Below are positions 55,315 to 64,000 of a stretch of 64,000 nt of DNA, piece after piece. Under the pieces are notes generated by a model. That model searched no databases, was not told the DNA's origin, and saw only the letters and a program-made list of their open reading frames with translations. The DNA is from Roseovarius azorensis (GTDB taxonomy: Bacteria > Pseudomonadota > Alphaproteobacteria > Rhodobacterales > Rhodobacteraceae). Both the position numbers and the translations under genes were made by a program. The stretch is taken from contig NZ_FOAG01000013.1 of the NCBI RefSeq assembly GCF_900109455.1, positions 1 through 64,000 on the forward strand, in the 5' to 3' direction. Positions within the stretch are counted from its first letter, which is position 1; every line of letters begins with the position of its first letter.

Positions 55315-56730
55315 GTGCAACGCTACATCCGCGACCTGCGCGGGCACGGTCCCCGCCCCCCCGATCCGCTCTGGCCGGACGGGGCACGGATCGCAGTGCA
55401 GTTCGTGGTCAATTACGAAGAGGGCGGCGAAAACTGTATCCTGCACGGCGATGCGGGGTCAGAGGCGTTCCTGAGCGAAATAGTGGGCGCCACCGCCTGG
55501 CCCGGCGAGCGCCACTGGAACATGGAATCGATCTACGAATACGGCGCGCGCGCCGGGTTCTGGCGGCTGCACCGGCTGTTTGCCGAATTCGCCATGCCGG
55601 TTACGGTCTACGGCGTGGCGACGGCGCTGGCGCGCAGCCCCGAACAGGTGGCGGCGATGCAGCAGTCGGACTGGGAAATCGCCAGTCACGGCCTGAAATG
55701 GATCGATTACCGCGATTTCACCCACGCCGAGGAACGCGCCCATCTGCAAGAGGCGATTCGCCTGCATACCGAGGTGACCGGCACCCGCCCGCGCGGCTGG
55801 TATACCGGGCGATGCAGCGTCAACACCGTGGACCTGGTGACCGAGGAAGGCGGCTTTGACTACGTCGCAGACAGCTACGCCGACGATCTGCCCTACTGGC
55901 GCCACGCCCACGGCCGCGATCAGTTGATCGTGCCCTATACGCTCGATTGCAACGACATGCGCTTTGCCACGCCTCAGGGGTTCAACGCGGGCGATCAGTT
56001 CCTTGCCTATCTGCGCGACAGCTTCGACGCGCTTTATGCCGAGGGTCAGGCGGGTGCGCCGAAAATGCTGTCGGTCGGACTGCATTGCCGCCTCGCGGGG
56101 CGCCCGGGGCGTATCCTGGCGCTGCGGCGGTTTCTGGAACATGTGGCGGCGCATCCCGATGTCTGGGTCGCGCGCCGCATCGACATCGCGCGGCACTGGG
56201 CCGCCACCCATCCGCCCATCCCCCGCGAACGCCCCTCGCAGATGGATCGCGACAGCTTTGTCGCGCGATTCGGCGGCGTGTTCGAACATTCGCCATGGGT
56301 GGCCGAACGCGCCCATGCCCTCGAACTCGGCCCCGCCCATGACAGCGCCACGGGGCTGCACAACGCGCTCTGCCGCGCCTTTCGCGTCGGCACCGAGGAC
56401 GAACGCCTCGCCGTTCTGCTGGCGCATCCCGATCTGGCGGGGAAACTGGCCGCCGCAGGCCGGCTGACGGTCGAGAGCACCGCCGAACAGGCCAGCGCCG
56501 GACTCGATGCGCTCACCGATGCCGAGCGCGCCGAATTCGCCGCACTCAACACCGCCTATATCGCGCGCCACGGGTTTCCCTTCATCATCGCGGTGCGCGA
56601 TCACGACAAGGCGGGAATCAAGGCCACCTTTGCCCGGCGGCTGGACAATGACCGCGCGGCGGAATTCGCCCAGGCCTGCCATCAGGTCGAACGCATCGCG
56701 CTCTGGCGGCTGAGGGACATGCTGGCATGA
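55315..56730 (+). CDS. puuE: Fused allantoinase (PuuE) and OHCU decarboxylase (UraD)
   Basis: This 471-aa fusion has an N-terminal cofactor-independent allantoinase of the polysaccharide-deacetylase fold (1 to about 300: RIAVQFVVNYEEGGENC, EIASHGLKWIDYRDF, GWYTGRCSVNT). The C-terminal 2-oxo-4-hydroxy-4-carboxy-5-ureidoimidazoline decarboxylase (about 308-471) contains FVARFGGVFEHSPWVAERA and FPFIIAVRDHDKAGI. UraD acts before PuuE, so one chain makes allantoin and then allantoate. The start is GTG at 55315 with AGGAGA upstream. It overlaps allA as ATGA. Confidence 0.93.
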   Translation: MQRYIRDLRGHGPRPPDPLWPDGARIAVQFVVNYEEGGENCILHGDAGSEAFLSEIVGATAWPGERHWNMESIYEYGARAGFWRLHRLFAEFAMPVTVYGVATALARSPEQVAAMQQSDWEIASHGLKWIDYRDFTHAEERAHLQEAIRLHTEVTGTRPRGWYTGRCSVNTVDLVTEEGGFDYVADSYADDLPYWRHAHGRDQLIVPYTLDCNDMRFATPQGFNAGDQFLAYLRDSFDALYAEGQAGAPKMLSVGLHCRLAGRPGRILALRRFLEHVAAHPDVWVARRIDIARHWAATHPPIPRERPSQMDRDSFVARFGGVFEHSPWVAERAHALELGPAHDSATGLHNALCRAFRVGTEDERLAVLLAHPDLAGKLAAAGRLTVESTAEQASAGLDALTDAERAEFAALNTAYIARHGFPFIIAVRDHDKAGIKATFARRLDNDRAAEFAQACHQVERIALWRLRDMLA

Positions 56731-57209
56731 CCGCAATCACCGCCACGCCGCTCACGCCAGAGGCGTTTGCCGCCTTCGGCGATGTGCTCGACACGCAGGG
56801 CGCGCCTGATAGGCTGATCAATCAGGGGCTCTGCGGGCGTTACCACAACCGCGCGCGGCTGGATTTCGGAGCCGGACGGGCGGGCCTCAGCCTGTTTCAG
56901 GCCGCGCCCCGCACCCTGCCCTACCGGCTCGAGTTGGTGGAACGCCACCCCGAGGGATCACAGGCATTCATCCCGATGAGCCTCACCTCCTTCCTGATCA
57001 TCGTGGCCCCGGACGCAGGCGGCGCCCCCGGCAGGCCGCGCGCCTTTCTGACCGCGCCGGGGCAGGCGGTGAACCTCCTGCGCGGCACATGGCACGGCGT
57101 GCTGACCCCGCTCGAGGCTCCCGGCCTCTTCGCCGTGGTGGACCGGATCGGGCCGGGCGACAACCTTGAGGAACACTGGTTCAAAACACCCTACGAGGTG
57201 CGCGCCTGA
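56727..57209 (+). CDS. allA: Ureidoglycolate lyase
   Basis: This 160-aa cupin-like enzyme splits ureidoglycolate to glyoxylate and urea at the end of allantoin breakdown. It has PLTPEAFAAFGDVLDTQG at the start, LVERHPEGSQAFIPM and the C-terminal RGTWHGVLTPLEAPGLFAVVDR. It is coupled to the puuE-uraD gene. Uricase, allantoicase and urease genes are not in this window. Confidence 0.94.
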   Translation: MTAITATPLTPEAFAAFGDVLDTQGAPDRLINQGLCGRYHNRARLDFGAGRAGLSLFQAAPRTLPYRLELVERHPEGSQAFIPMSLTSFLIIVAPDAGGAPGRPRAFLTAPGQAVNLLRGTWHGVLTPLEAPGLFAVVDRIGPGDNLEEHWFKTPYEVRA

Positions 57210-57317
57210 TCTGGTCCGGGCGGGGGAAAGGGGCTGGCGGGCCGGAGTGAATTTCAAAGTCTGCCACCCGCGCGAACAGCGCCGAAGGCACCGCGCGATC
57301 GCAACGATAGCTGCCCG

Positions 57318-58352
57318 TTACCCGCTGCAGATCGCCTGCAACCGCAGCCAGTCGCCATCGCTCAGGATCGGCGGCGGCGGATCGCCATGGGCAAAGGGAT
57401 CGGCCTCGATCAGCGGCAGCGTCGTCTCGCCGGTGATGTCCAGCGCATAGGCATAGGGCCGCGCCCGCACCTGCCAGCGCCGGAAACCCTCCAGCATCAC
57501 CTCGACCGCCACCGGATCGGGCGACTCGGTCAGCAGCCGCTCGGCATGGGCGCGCAGCACCTCCTCGCTTACCGCGCCGGTGGTCAGCAACCGCAGAGTG
57601 GCCCCAAGCCCGCCCTCGGCCAGAAGCCACCCCAGCGGATCACGCGCCTCGGCGCGCAGATGCGCGGCGATTACATGACCGGCCACCACATCCGGCTCTT
57701 CGTGATACTCCACCAGATCGGCGCGAATGAGAACCGTGCCGCCGGGCAGGCGCACCGCCCCCGGCACACCGTCACGCACCACCATCAGGCGCAGCGCGCC
57801 GGCCTGAGGCGGCAACCGCCGCGCCAGCGCCGCCAGCGCCGCCGTGCCGCCCGGACCGCGGCAGGCGGGTCCGGTGGCACTCTGCAGATGCTTCGAGAGC
57901 TCCTGCCCGATCTCCACCCGCTTGACTGCGGGCACAACCACCAGCGCATGCTCTCGCGCCGCCCAGGGCAGCCAGAAAACGCCCAGCGCGACCACCGCCG
58001 ACAGGCTCGCCAGCACCCCCGCCAGCCTCAGCCGCCCCGGTCGCGGTCGCTGCCGCGCAATCGCGCCGCGCAGCTTTTCGATGGCCGCGATCATCTCGGC
58101 CTCGTCCGTTCCCAGTTCCAGCGTCTCGCCGGGATCCCCGTCGGGATGATAGACCGCAGGCCGCTGCCCCGGATTGGCCCGCGCGATCGCCGCCAGCGAC
58201 CAATGCGCCAGCACCCGCTCGCGCGTATCGGTGATGGTCAGCGTCGCCTCGCCCACCGACACGATCACATCGACGCGCTGCGCCTCCGGATCAGGCCGCC
58301 ACAGGCCCGCCGCCTCAAGCCGCTGGTATTTGCTGAGTGCCGTCTGTTTCAT
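57318..58352 (-). CDS. Membrane-anchored hypothetical protein, degenerate M48-peptidase-like
   Basis: This 344-aa protein has residues 1-100 as a beta-rich domain (LSKYQRLEAAGLWRPDPEAQ at the start), a membrane helix at about 108-128 and a C-terminal domain. The C-terminal domain is laid out like an M48 peptidase (GGTVLIRADLVEYHEEPDVV, then GHVIAAHLRAEARDPL). The HExxH zinc motif is absent: the expected position reads HVIAAH. It is probably catalytically dead or something else. It stands alone between allA and the acyl-CoA ligase gene. Confidence 0.6.
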   Translation of the reverse strand: MKQTALSKYQRLEAAGLWRPDPEAQRVDVIVSVGEATLTITDTRERVLAHWSLAAIARANPGQRPAVYHPDGDPGETLELGTDEAEMIAAIEKLRGAIARQRPRPGRLRLAGVLASLSAVVALGVFWLPWAAREHALVVVPAVKRVEIGQELSKHLQSATGPACRGPGGTAALAALARRLPPQAGALRLMVVRDGVPGAVRLPGGTVLIRADLVEYHEEPDVVAGHVIAAHLRAEARDPLGWLLAEGGLGATLRLLTTGAVSEEVLRAHAERLLTESPDPVAVEVMLEGFRRWQVRARPYAYALDITGETTLPLIEADPFAHGDPPPPILSDGDWLRLQAICSG

Positions 58353-58430
58353 CTGTGAAGGGCTGCCCTGCCTCTTTGACCTCAGACTAGCACGTCACGC
58401 CGGATACGGGCAATCGGCCTTGGCCCCGCG

Positions 58431-60059
58431 TCAGAGACCACGCGCAACCTGGCGCAACTCGTATTTCTGGATCTTGCCGGTCGATGTCTTGGGCAGATCC
58501 CGGAACACCACCGCTTTCGGCGTCTTGAACCCCGCCAGCCGTTCGCGGGCAAAGGCGATCAGATCCGCCTCCGTGACCGCCGCCCCGTCCTTCAACTCGA
58601 CAAAGGCGCAGGGCACCTCGCCCCATTTCTCGTCCGGCTTCGCCACCACCGCACACAGCAGCACCGCCGGATGACGCATCAGCACCCCCTCCACCTCGAC
58701 CGAGGAAATGTTCTCGCCCCCCGAAATGATGATGTCCTTGGCCCGGTCAGCGATCTGCAGATAGCCGTCGGGATGCTGAACGGCGATATCGCCCGAATGG
58801 AAATAGCCGCCCGCAAACGCCTCTTCGGTGGCCTCGGGATTGCGCAGATAGCCCTTCATCACCGAATTGCCCCGGATCATGATCTCGCCCTGCGCCGCGC
58901 CATCCATCGCGATCTGCGTCATGGTTTCGGGTTCCATCGCGGTGATGTCCTCCATCATCGGCATCAGGATCCCGGTGCGCGCCTTGATCGCATAACGCTC
59001 CTCATCGCCCAGGCCGTCCCAGCGATGCTGCCAGAGACATTCGGTGACATGGCCATAGGTCTCGGTCAGCCCGTAAACCTGCGTCACCTTGAACCCCAGC
59101 GGCTCGATCGCGGCCAGCGTCGCGGCGGGCGGCGGCGCACCGGCGGTGAACACATCAACCACATGATCGAACGCGCGCCGCTCCTCGTCCTTCGCATTGA
59201 CGATGGTATTGAGCACGATCGGCGCCGCGCCGAAATGCGTGACCCCCTCATCGGCGATCGCATCATAGATCGCCCGCGCGGTGATATCACGGCAGCACAC
59301 CACCGTGGCGCCCAGCATCGGCATCAGCCAGACGTGATTCCAGTTGTTGCAGTGAAACAGCGGCACGATGGTCAGATACCGCGCATAGCGCGGCAACTCC
59401 CAGCTGATGACCGTGCCCATGGTCATCAGATACGCGCCGCGATGATGGTAAACCACCCCCTTGGGCCGCCCCGTAGTGCCCGAGGTATAGTTGAGCGCAA
59501 GGCTCTCCCACTCATCCTCGGGCATGATCCATTCGAAATCCGCATCGCCCGTGGCCAGAAAATCCTCATAGCCCATATACTCGCTGCGCGCATGCACGCC
59601 CGCCTCGTCATCGGCCACCTCGATCACCCCCGGCGCGGGGCCCTCCATGACCTCGATGGCCTGCGCCAGCACCGGCAGGAATTGCGTATCGCACAGCACC
59701 ACGCGCGCCTGCCCGTGATCAAGGATATAGGCGATCGTATCGGCCTCCAACCGGGTGTTGATCGTGTTGAGAACGGCACCACAGGCGGGCACGCCGAAAT
59801 GCGCCTCGCAATGCGCGGGCAGGTTGGGCAAAAGCGTGGCCACCACATCGCCGGGCCGGATACCCAACCTGACCAGCGCCGAGGCCAGCCGCGTGCAGCG
59901 CTCGTGATACTCGGCATAGGTCTTGCGGAACCCGCGATACACCACCGCCTCGCGGTCCGGGAAAATCCGCGCCGCCCGGCGCAGATGCGAGAGCGGCGTC
60001 AGCGGCACGAAATTCGCCGCGCACCGCTCCAGTCCCGTCTCATCCTTCATCCAGCCCAT
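58431..60059 (-). CDS. AMP-dependent acyl-CoA ligase (FadD/DmdB-like)
   Basis: This 542-aa member of the adenylate-forming superfamily has the P-loop LNYTSGTTGRPKGVVYHH (about 188-205), QVYGLTETYG, the hinge YFHSGDIAV...GYLQIADRAKD and the catalytic Lys in KTSTGKIQKYEL. It activates a carboxylic acid as acyl-AMP and then acyl-CoA. Closely similar roseobacter ligases include DmdB, which activates methylmercaptopropionate made by DmdA. That substrate is possible, but a fatty acid is equally compatible. The start at 60059 (MGWMKDETG) has AGGGAGGG upstream. Confidence 0.87.
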   Translation of the reverse strand: MGWMKDETGLERCAANFVPLTPLSHLRRAARIFPDREAVVYRGFRKTYAEYHERCTRLASALVRLGIRPGDVVATLLPNLPAHCEAHFGVPACGAVLNTINTRLEADTIAYILDHGQARVVLCDTQFLPVLAQAIEVMEGPAPGVIEVADDEAGVHARSEYMGYEDFLATGDADFEWIMPEDEWESLALNYTSGTTGRPKGVVYHHRGAYLMTMGTVISWELPRYARYLTIVPLFHCNNWNHVWLMPMLGATVVCCRDITARAIYDAIADEGVTHFGAAPIVLNTIVNAKDEERRAFDHVVDVFTAGAPPPAATLAAIEPLGFKVTQVYGLTETYGHVTECLWQHRWDGLGDEERYAIKARTGILMPMMEDITAMEPETMTQIAMDGAAQGEIMIRGNSVMKGYLRNPEATEEAFAGGYFHSGDIAVQHPDGYLQIADRAKDIIISGGENISSVEVEGVLMRHPAVLLCAVVAKPDEKWGEVPCAFVELKDGAAVTEADLIAFARERLAGFKTPKAVVFRDLPKTSTGKIQKYELRQVARGL

Positions 60060-60188
60060 CGCGCCCTCCCTGATTCTCGCCCGCAGGTTTGGTGAGATTA
60101 GGGAATTCGGCATGGGTTTCAAATGGCCAAGACGGGCGCCCCCGACCTGACATACGGCCAGGCCGGAGAATCCCCGCCCCGAACCACG

Positions 60189-60228
60189 GTTAACCCTTCC
60201 TAAACCACATCCGCGTTACCCGTTAACC
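60189..60228 (+). promoter_or_regulatory. CtrA-like sites upstream of comM
   Basis: TTAA-CCCTTCC-TAAA at 60190-60204 matches the CtrA box TTAA-N7-TTAA at all but one base. A second GTTAACC half site lies at 60222-60228, 33 bases downstream of the first GTTAACC. They end 26 bases before the comM ATG. In Rhodobacter capsulatus comM belongs to the CtrA-dependent DNA-import genes used by gene-transfer-agent recipients. Confidence 0.5.
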
Positions 60229-60253
60229 TTGTCGCAACCCGGAGCGCATCATC

Positions 60254-61768
60254 ATGGTCGCACGCGCCTATACCGTGGCCTTCGAAGGGGTCGAGGCCCG
60301 GCCCGTCGAGGTGCAATGCGCCGTCACCCCCGGCGTGCCCGCCTTCTCGCTCGTCGGCCTGCCGGACAAGGCCGTGTCCGAAGCGCGCGACCGGGTGCGC
60401 ACCGCGCTTTCCTCCATGGCCATCGCCCTGCCCTCCAGACGCATCACCATCAACCTCTCACCCGCCGACCTGCCCAAGGAAGGCAGCCATTTCGACCTGC
60501 CCATCGCCCTCGCGCTGCTCGCCGCGCTGGAAATCATCCCGCGGGACGCGGCCGAGGGCACGACCGCGATCGGCGAACTCTCCCTTGACGGCAGGCTGAT
60601 GCCGGTGATCGGCGCGCTGCCCGCCGCCATGGCCGCCGCCGAAGAGGGCCGCATCCTGCTCTGCCCCAGGGCCTCGGGCGCCGAGGCCGCATGGGTCGGC
60701 GCGGTGCAGGTGATCGGTGCCGCGACACTCGCCGACGTGGTGCGCCATTACACCGGCCAGGCCCCCATCCCGGCCGCCAGCCCCGGCGAGGTCACGGCCC
60801 CGCCCCCCGGCCGCGACCTGCGCGATGTCAAGGGCCAGGAACGCGCCAAACGCGCGCTGGAAATCGCCGCCGCCGGACGCCACCACCTGATGATGGTGGG
60901 CACGCCCGGCTCCGGCAAATCCATGCTGGCGGCACGCCTGCCCGGTATCCTGCCGCCCCTGACCGCACCCGAGGCGCTGGAAACCTCGATGATCCATTCC
61001 CTCGCCGGACTGCTCAGCGAGGGCGGCATCAACCGCACCCGCCCCTTCCGCGAACCGCATCACACCGCCTCGATGGCCGCCATCGTCGGCGGCGGCAGAC
61101 GCGCCGCGCCGGGCGAAATCAGCCTGGCGCATAACGGCGTGCTCTTCATGGACGAATTCCCCGAGTTTCCCCGCACTGTGCTGGAAACCCTGCGCCAGCC
61201 GATCGAGACCGGCGAGGTGATGATCGCTCGCGCCAATGCCCATGTGAAATATCCCTGCCGCTTCATGCTCGTGGCCGCCGCCAACCCCTGCAAATGTGGC
61301 TATCTCAGTGATCCTGCCCGCGCCTGCTCGCGCGCGCCGCTTTGCGGCGAGGATTACATCGGCCGCATCTCCGGCCCGCTGATGGATCGCTTTGATCTGC
61401 GCGTCGAGGTGCCGCCCGTCGCCTTCACCGATCTCGACCTGCCCGCCTCTGGCGATCCCTCGGCTCAGGTGGCCGACCGGGTGGCGCAGGCGCGCAGCCT
61501 GCAAGCGGCACGTTTCGCGGGTCGCGCCGACATGCACCTCAACGCCGATGCCGAAGGCGAGGCGCTGGACGAGATCGCCACCCCGGATCAGGAGGGCCGC
61601 GCCCTCATCACCCGCATCGCCGAACGCTTCGGCCTCACCGCGCGCGGCTACCATCGGGTTCTGCGGGTGGCGCGCACCATCGCCGATCTCGACGGCTCCG
61701 ACGCCGTGCGCGCGGCCCATGTCGCCGAGGCCGTCAGCTTTCGCATCGCCGGCCTCAAAGAGACCTGA
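60254..61768 (+). CDS. comM: ComM/YifB-family AAA+ ATPase (Mg-chelatase-like)
   Basis: This 504-aa protein has an N-terminal Lon-protease-like fold (FSLVGLPDKAVSEARDRVRT, GELSLDGRLMPV). The AAA+ core has Walker A GTPGSGKS (216-223), Walker B GVLFMDEFPEF, the zinc-like CKCGYLSDPARAC loop and the C-terminal Mg-chelatase domain RGYHRVLRVARTIADLDG. ComM is a branch-migration helicase for integrating incoming single-stranded DNA. It overlaps the convergent hydrolase gene by 14 bases. Confidence 0.96.
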   Translation: MVARAYTVAFEGVEARPVEVQCAVTPGVPAFSLVGLPDKAVSEARDRVRTALSSMAIALPSRRITINLSPADLPKEGSHFDLPIALALLAALEIIPRDAAEGTTAIGELSLDGRLMPVIGALPAAMAAAEEGRILLCPRASGAEAAWVGAVQVIGAATLADVVRHYTGQAPIPAASPGEVTAPPPGRDLRDVKGQERAKRALEIAAAGRHHLMMVGTPGSGKSMLAARLPGILPPLTAPEALETSMIHSLAGLLSEGGINRTRPFREPHHTASMAAIVGGGRRAAPGEISLAHNGVLFMDEFPEFPRTVLETLRQPIETGEVMIARANAHVKYPCRFMLVAAANPCKCGYLSDPARACSRAPLCGEDYIGRISGPLMDRFDLRVEVPPVAFTDLDLPASGDPSAQVADRVAQARSLQAARFAGRADMHLNADAEGEALDEIATPDQEGRALITRIAERFGLTARGYHRVLRVARTIADLDGSDAVRAAHVAEAVSFRIAGLKET

Positions 61769-62645
61769 TCCACCCCGCCAGATCGCGCAGGGTCGCATCC
61801 GCTTCGGGCAACAACCGCTGAAACATCGGCCAGACATGCGGCAGATCGCGCGCGATCACCTCGGTCACAGCGACCCCCTGCGCGCGCAGATGTTCCGCCA
61901 TCCGCCGGGTGTCATCAAGCAGGATCTCGGTATCCCCCGCCGCAATCCAGACCGGCGGCGCGCCGGGAAAATCCGCGAACAGCGGCGAGGCGCGCGGATC
62001 GGTCGGCTCGGCCCCCCGCAGATACATCCGCGCCATTTCATGCGCGCGGGCCGCAGGCAGCATGGCCTCCGCCTGCGCATTGCTCCGGAAACTCTCACCC
62101 GAGAATGTCAGATCGGTGAGCGGCGAAAAGGCGAATGCCGCCCGCGGTCGCGACCCGCCGCGCCGCAACACCTCTGCCAGCACCGCCAGCGCCAGCCCGC
62201 CGCCCGCGCTGTCCCCGCCCAGAATCACACCGCCCGGATGATCGCCCAGCCGCGCCAGCACCGCCAGCACGTCCTCGACCGCCGCCGGAAACGCATGTTC
62301 CGGGGCCAGCCGGTAATCGGGCAGACAGGCAGGCAGGCCAGTCAGCCCCGACAGCCGCGCCAGCATCGCCCGATGCGTCCGCGCCGAACCAAAGACATAA
62401 CCGCCGCCATGAGAATACAACAGCACCGGCCCGGTGCCGCGCGCCACCCCCGGCGCCATCGCCCAGAGCACCGGCACACCGGCAAGTCGATCCTCGTCAA
62501 ACCGCGTCCCGCGCGGCGGATGAAACCAGAACCGCGCCTTCGCCTCGAAACCCGCCCGTATCTCCGCCGGATCGGCGACCCGCGCCAGATAGGGCTTTTC
62601 CAGCAGCCGCAGTTGCAGATTGAGGATCCGGCGGCGCAGGCTCAT
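61755..62645 (-). CDS. Alpha/beta hydrolase of the hormone-sensitive lipase family
   Basis: This 296-aa protein has the oxyanion motif [11 protein letters not shown], the nucleophile [12 protein letters not shown] (Ser at about residue 145), the acid in [15 protein letters not shown] and the His in DLPHVWPMF. These mark a family IV carboxylesterase. The physiological ester is unknown. The start overlaps the gshB stop as ATGA, so it is co-transcribed with gshB. Confidence 0.92.
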   Translation of the reverse strand: MSLRRRILNLQLRLLEKPYLARVADPAEIRAGFEAKARFWFHPPRGTRFDEDRLAGVPVLWAMAPGVARGTGPVLLYSHGGGYVFGSARTHRAMLARLSGLTGLPACLPDYRLAPEHAFPAAVEDVLAVLARLGDHPGGVILGGDSAGGGLALAVLAEVLRRGGSRPRAAFAFSPLTDLTFSGESFRSNAQAEAMLPAARAHEMARMYLRGAEPTDPRASPLFADFPGAPPVWIAAGDTEILLDDTRRMAEHLRAQGVAVTEVIARDLPHVWPMFQRLLPEADATLRDLAGWIRSL

Positions 62646-63577
62646 CCCCGCCGCGCCTCGATCGCCTCCCAGATCTTCGCGGCGATATTGATCCCGTCGA
62701 ACCGCTCTAGCTCCTGAATGCCGGTGGGCGAGGTCACGTTGATCTCGGTCAGGTAATCGCCGATCACGTCGATGCCCACGAAAACCTGCCCCTTTTCCCG
62801 CAACAGCGGCCCGATGGTGGCACAGATCTCGCGGTCGCGCGCGCTCAGCGCCACCTTTTCGGGTCGCCCGCCCACATGCATGTTCGACCGCGTCTCGCCC
62901 TGCGCCGGAACGCGGTTGATCGCACCCACCGGCTCTCCGTCCACAAGGATCACACGCTTGTCGCCCCGGCTGATCTCGGACAGGTATTTCTGTACGATCA
63001 GCGGCTCGCGGCTGAACCCGGTGAACATCTCATGCAGGCTCGCAAGGTTGCGATCGGACTCAGGCAGATGGAACACCCCCGCGCCGCCATTGCCATAGAG
63101 CGGCTTGAGGATCACATCGCCATGACGCGCCCGAAACGCCCGGATCGTCCCCAGATCGCGCGCGATCGCGGTGGGCGGCATGAGCTGCGGAAAGTCGAGA
63201 ATCAACAGCTTTTCGGGAAAATTACGCACCCAGAACGGATCGTTCACCACCAATGTGCCGGGGCTCAGCCGCTGCAGCAGATGCGTCGTGGTGATATAGA
63301 ACATGTCAAAGGGGGGATCCTGCCGTAGCCAGACCACGTCGAATGCGCCCAGATCGACCGTTTCCTCGGGCCCCAGCCGGTAATGATCCCCCTCGACCCG
63401 CTGCACGCTCAGCGGCCAGCCGCGCGCGGTCACCCGCCCCTCGTCATAGGCCAGCCGGTCGGGCGTGTAGTAAAACATCTCATGCCCCCGCGCCTGCGCC
63501 TCCTCGGCCAGCCGGAACGTGCTGTCGGCACGGATGTTGATCGGCCCGATCGGATCCATCTGAAAGGCGATTTTCAT
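62642..63577 (-). CDS. gshB: Glutathione synthetase
   Basis: This 311-aa ATP-grasp ligase joins gamma-glutamylcysteine and glycine. It begins [20 protein letters not shown] and has [20 protein letters not shown], the ATP-grasp lysine [17 protein letters not shown], and [20 protein letters not shown]. The start is placed at 63577 by homology of MKIAFQMDP. It probably shares transcription with the hydrolase, and possibly with the yraN gene 58 bases upstream. Confidence 0.96.
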   Translation of the reverse strand: MKIAFQMDPIGPINIRADSTFRLAEEAQARGHEMFYYTPDRLAYDEGRVTARGWPLSVQRVEGDHYRLGPEETVDLGAFDVVWLRQDPPFDMFYITTTHLLQRLSPGTLVVNDPFWVRNFPEKLLILDFPQLMPPTAIARDLGTIRAFRARHGDVILKPLYGNGGAGVFHLPESDRNLASLHEMFTGFSREPLIVQKYLSEISRGDKRVILVDGEPVGAINRVPAQGETRSNMHVGGRPEKVALSARDREICATIGPLLREKGQVFVGIDVIGDYLTEINVTSPTGIQELERFDGINIAAKIWEAIEARRG

Positions 63578-63635
63578 ACGCTGCCCCCTGTTGCACTCTG
63601 CCACTTACATGCGGCAAGGGCGGACAAGGTGCAAT

Positions 63636-64000
63636 TCAGAAATGACCGAATGCGTTTTCCAGAATCCGCACCGCGCCCGCGCCATTCACGACCGCCAGAT
63701 CGAACCGCACCGGCGCCAGTTGTCCCTCGGGCGTCAGCCCCAGGTATTCCGAGGCGGCGGTGAATATCCGCTGCATCTGCCCGTGATGGAGCCGCTGCAG
63801 CGCCAGATTGAACGTCGCCGCCTTCTTGACCTCGCAGAACACATAGGTGTCGGGCGCGCGCAGGATCGCGTCGATCTCGCCCGCCCGCCCGCGCCAGCGG
63901 CGTTCCAGCAGCACTGCGCCGCGCGCCGCATAGACACGGATCACCGCCTCTTCGGCAGCCTGACCTGACAGACAGGCCCGCCGTCCCCGCTCCTGCCGCC
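63636..64000 (-). CDS. yraN: UPF0102 family protein YraN, 5' end outside window
   Basis: The visible 121 codons include the family opening GRRACLSGQAAEEAVIRVYA and the nuclease-like core RRWRGRAGEIDAILRAPDTY-VFCEVKK, with the E-x-K of Holliday-junction-resolvase-type nucleases. A GTG at 63944 is not the real start, because homologous sequence continues upstream to the window edge. YraN usually follows rsmI; that gene may lie beyond base 64000. Confidence 0.88.
   Translation of the reverse strand, partial: RQERGRRACLSGQAAEEAVIRVYAARGAVLLERRWRGRAGEIDAILRAPDTYVFCEVKKAATFNLALQRLHHGQMQRIFTAASEYLGLTPEGQLAPVRFDLAVVNGAGAVRILENAFGHF

Noticed and set aside
1..64000. tRNA, rRNA or CRISPR features
   Set aside because: No T-loop GGTTCRANTCC-like segment with a matching acceptor stem, no rRNA core and no regularly spaced direct repeats were seen by eye. 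A covariance search was not possible here.

Overview
This window looks like a chromosomal segment of a marine alphaproteobacterium of the Rhodobacteraceae (Roseobacter group). The evidence is its high GC content, the gene families (UPF0262, DUF2484, Hint-domain protein, RpoHII-type sigma factor, DmdA/AcuI pair), Rhodobacteraceae-style gene order, and meso-DAP peptidoglycan genes. About 70 protein genes are densely packed, many joined by ATGA or TGATG overlaps. No rRNA, tRNA or CRISPR array was seen.

Layout. 1-654 is the end of an IS66-family element (tnpA, partial tnpB) that cuts a gene at 655-1204. 1.3-5.4 kb holds a Hint-domain protein, an LpxR-like lipid A deacylase, and an overlapping minus-strand run (UPF0262, low-molecular-weight phosphatase, SnoaL-like, GNAT). 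5.7-10.3 kb is a plus-strand surface polysaccharide operon (kpsT-, kpsE-, kdsA- and phosphohexomutase-like). 10.5-20.7 kb is housekeeping: M3 peptidase, a membrane-anchored MoeB, dut, coaBC, ChaN-like, rpoH (RpoHII type), cobU with a phosphatase, GST, ribD and nrdR.

20.9-37.2 kb is the division and cell wall (dcw) cluster on the minus strand: mraZ-rsmH-ftsL-ftsI-murE-murF-mraY, then murD, then ftsW-murG-murC, then a 35-aa ORF and DUF2484. A potassium channel gene, a DUF4236 gene and a YhiN-type flavoprotein gene interrupt it. murB, ddl and ftsQAZ are not here. Upstream of mraZ lies an unusual 0.75-kb AT-rich control region with TGGGA repeats, a promoter candidate and a 13-bp hairpin.

38.0-42.9 kb is a DMSP demethylation locus: a divergent GntR/FCD regulator and DUF2182-DUF1326-DinB-dmdA-acuI, with a near-perfect palindrome wedged between the two divergent start codons. 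43.1-49.0 kb is the most system-like block. It runs from a 27-aa membrane peptide through XpaC, TelA, a DUF2927 lipoprotein, an SPFH+GYF_2 protein (frameshifted at a C run) and a b561-like membrane protein to a double zinc-ribbon membrane protein. I read it as a candidate envelope-stress module related to TelA/XpaC and YdjG/YdjI-type systems. It runs straight on into a proline-racemase-family enzyme with an atypical Ser/Thr active-site pair and a nitroreductase.

50.8-64 kb holds hsp20, dtd, a MATE transporter, a DUF1007-NicO metal pair, purine catabolism genes (uraH, a puuE-uraD fusion, allA), a degenerate M48-like protein, an acyl-CoA ligase, comM with a CtrA-like site, an alpha/beta hydrolase, gshB and a partial yraN. 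A bipartite hairpin repeat occurs three times between genes with compensating changes in its variable stem.
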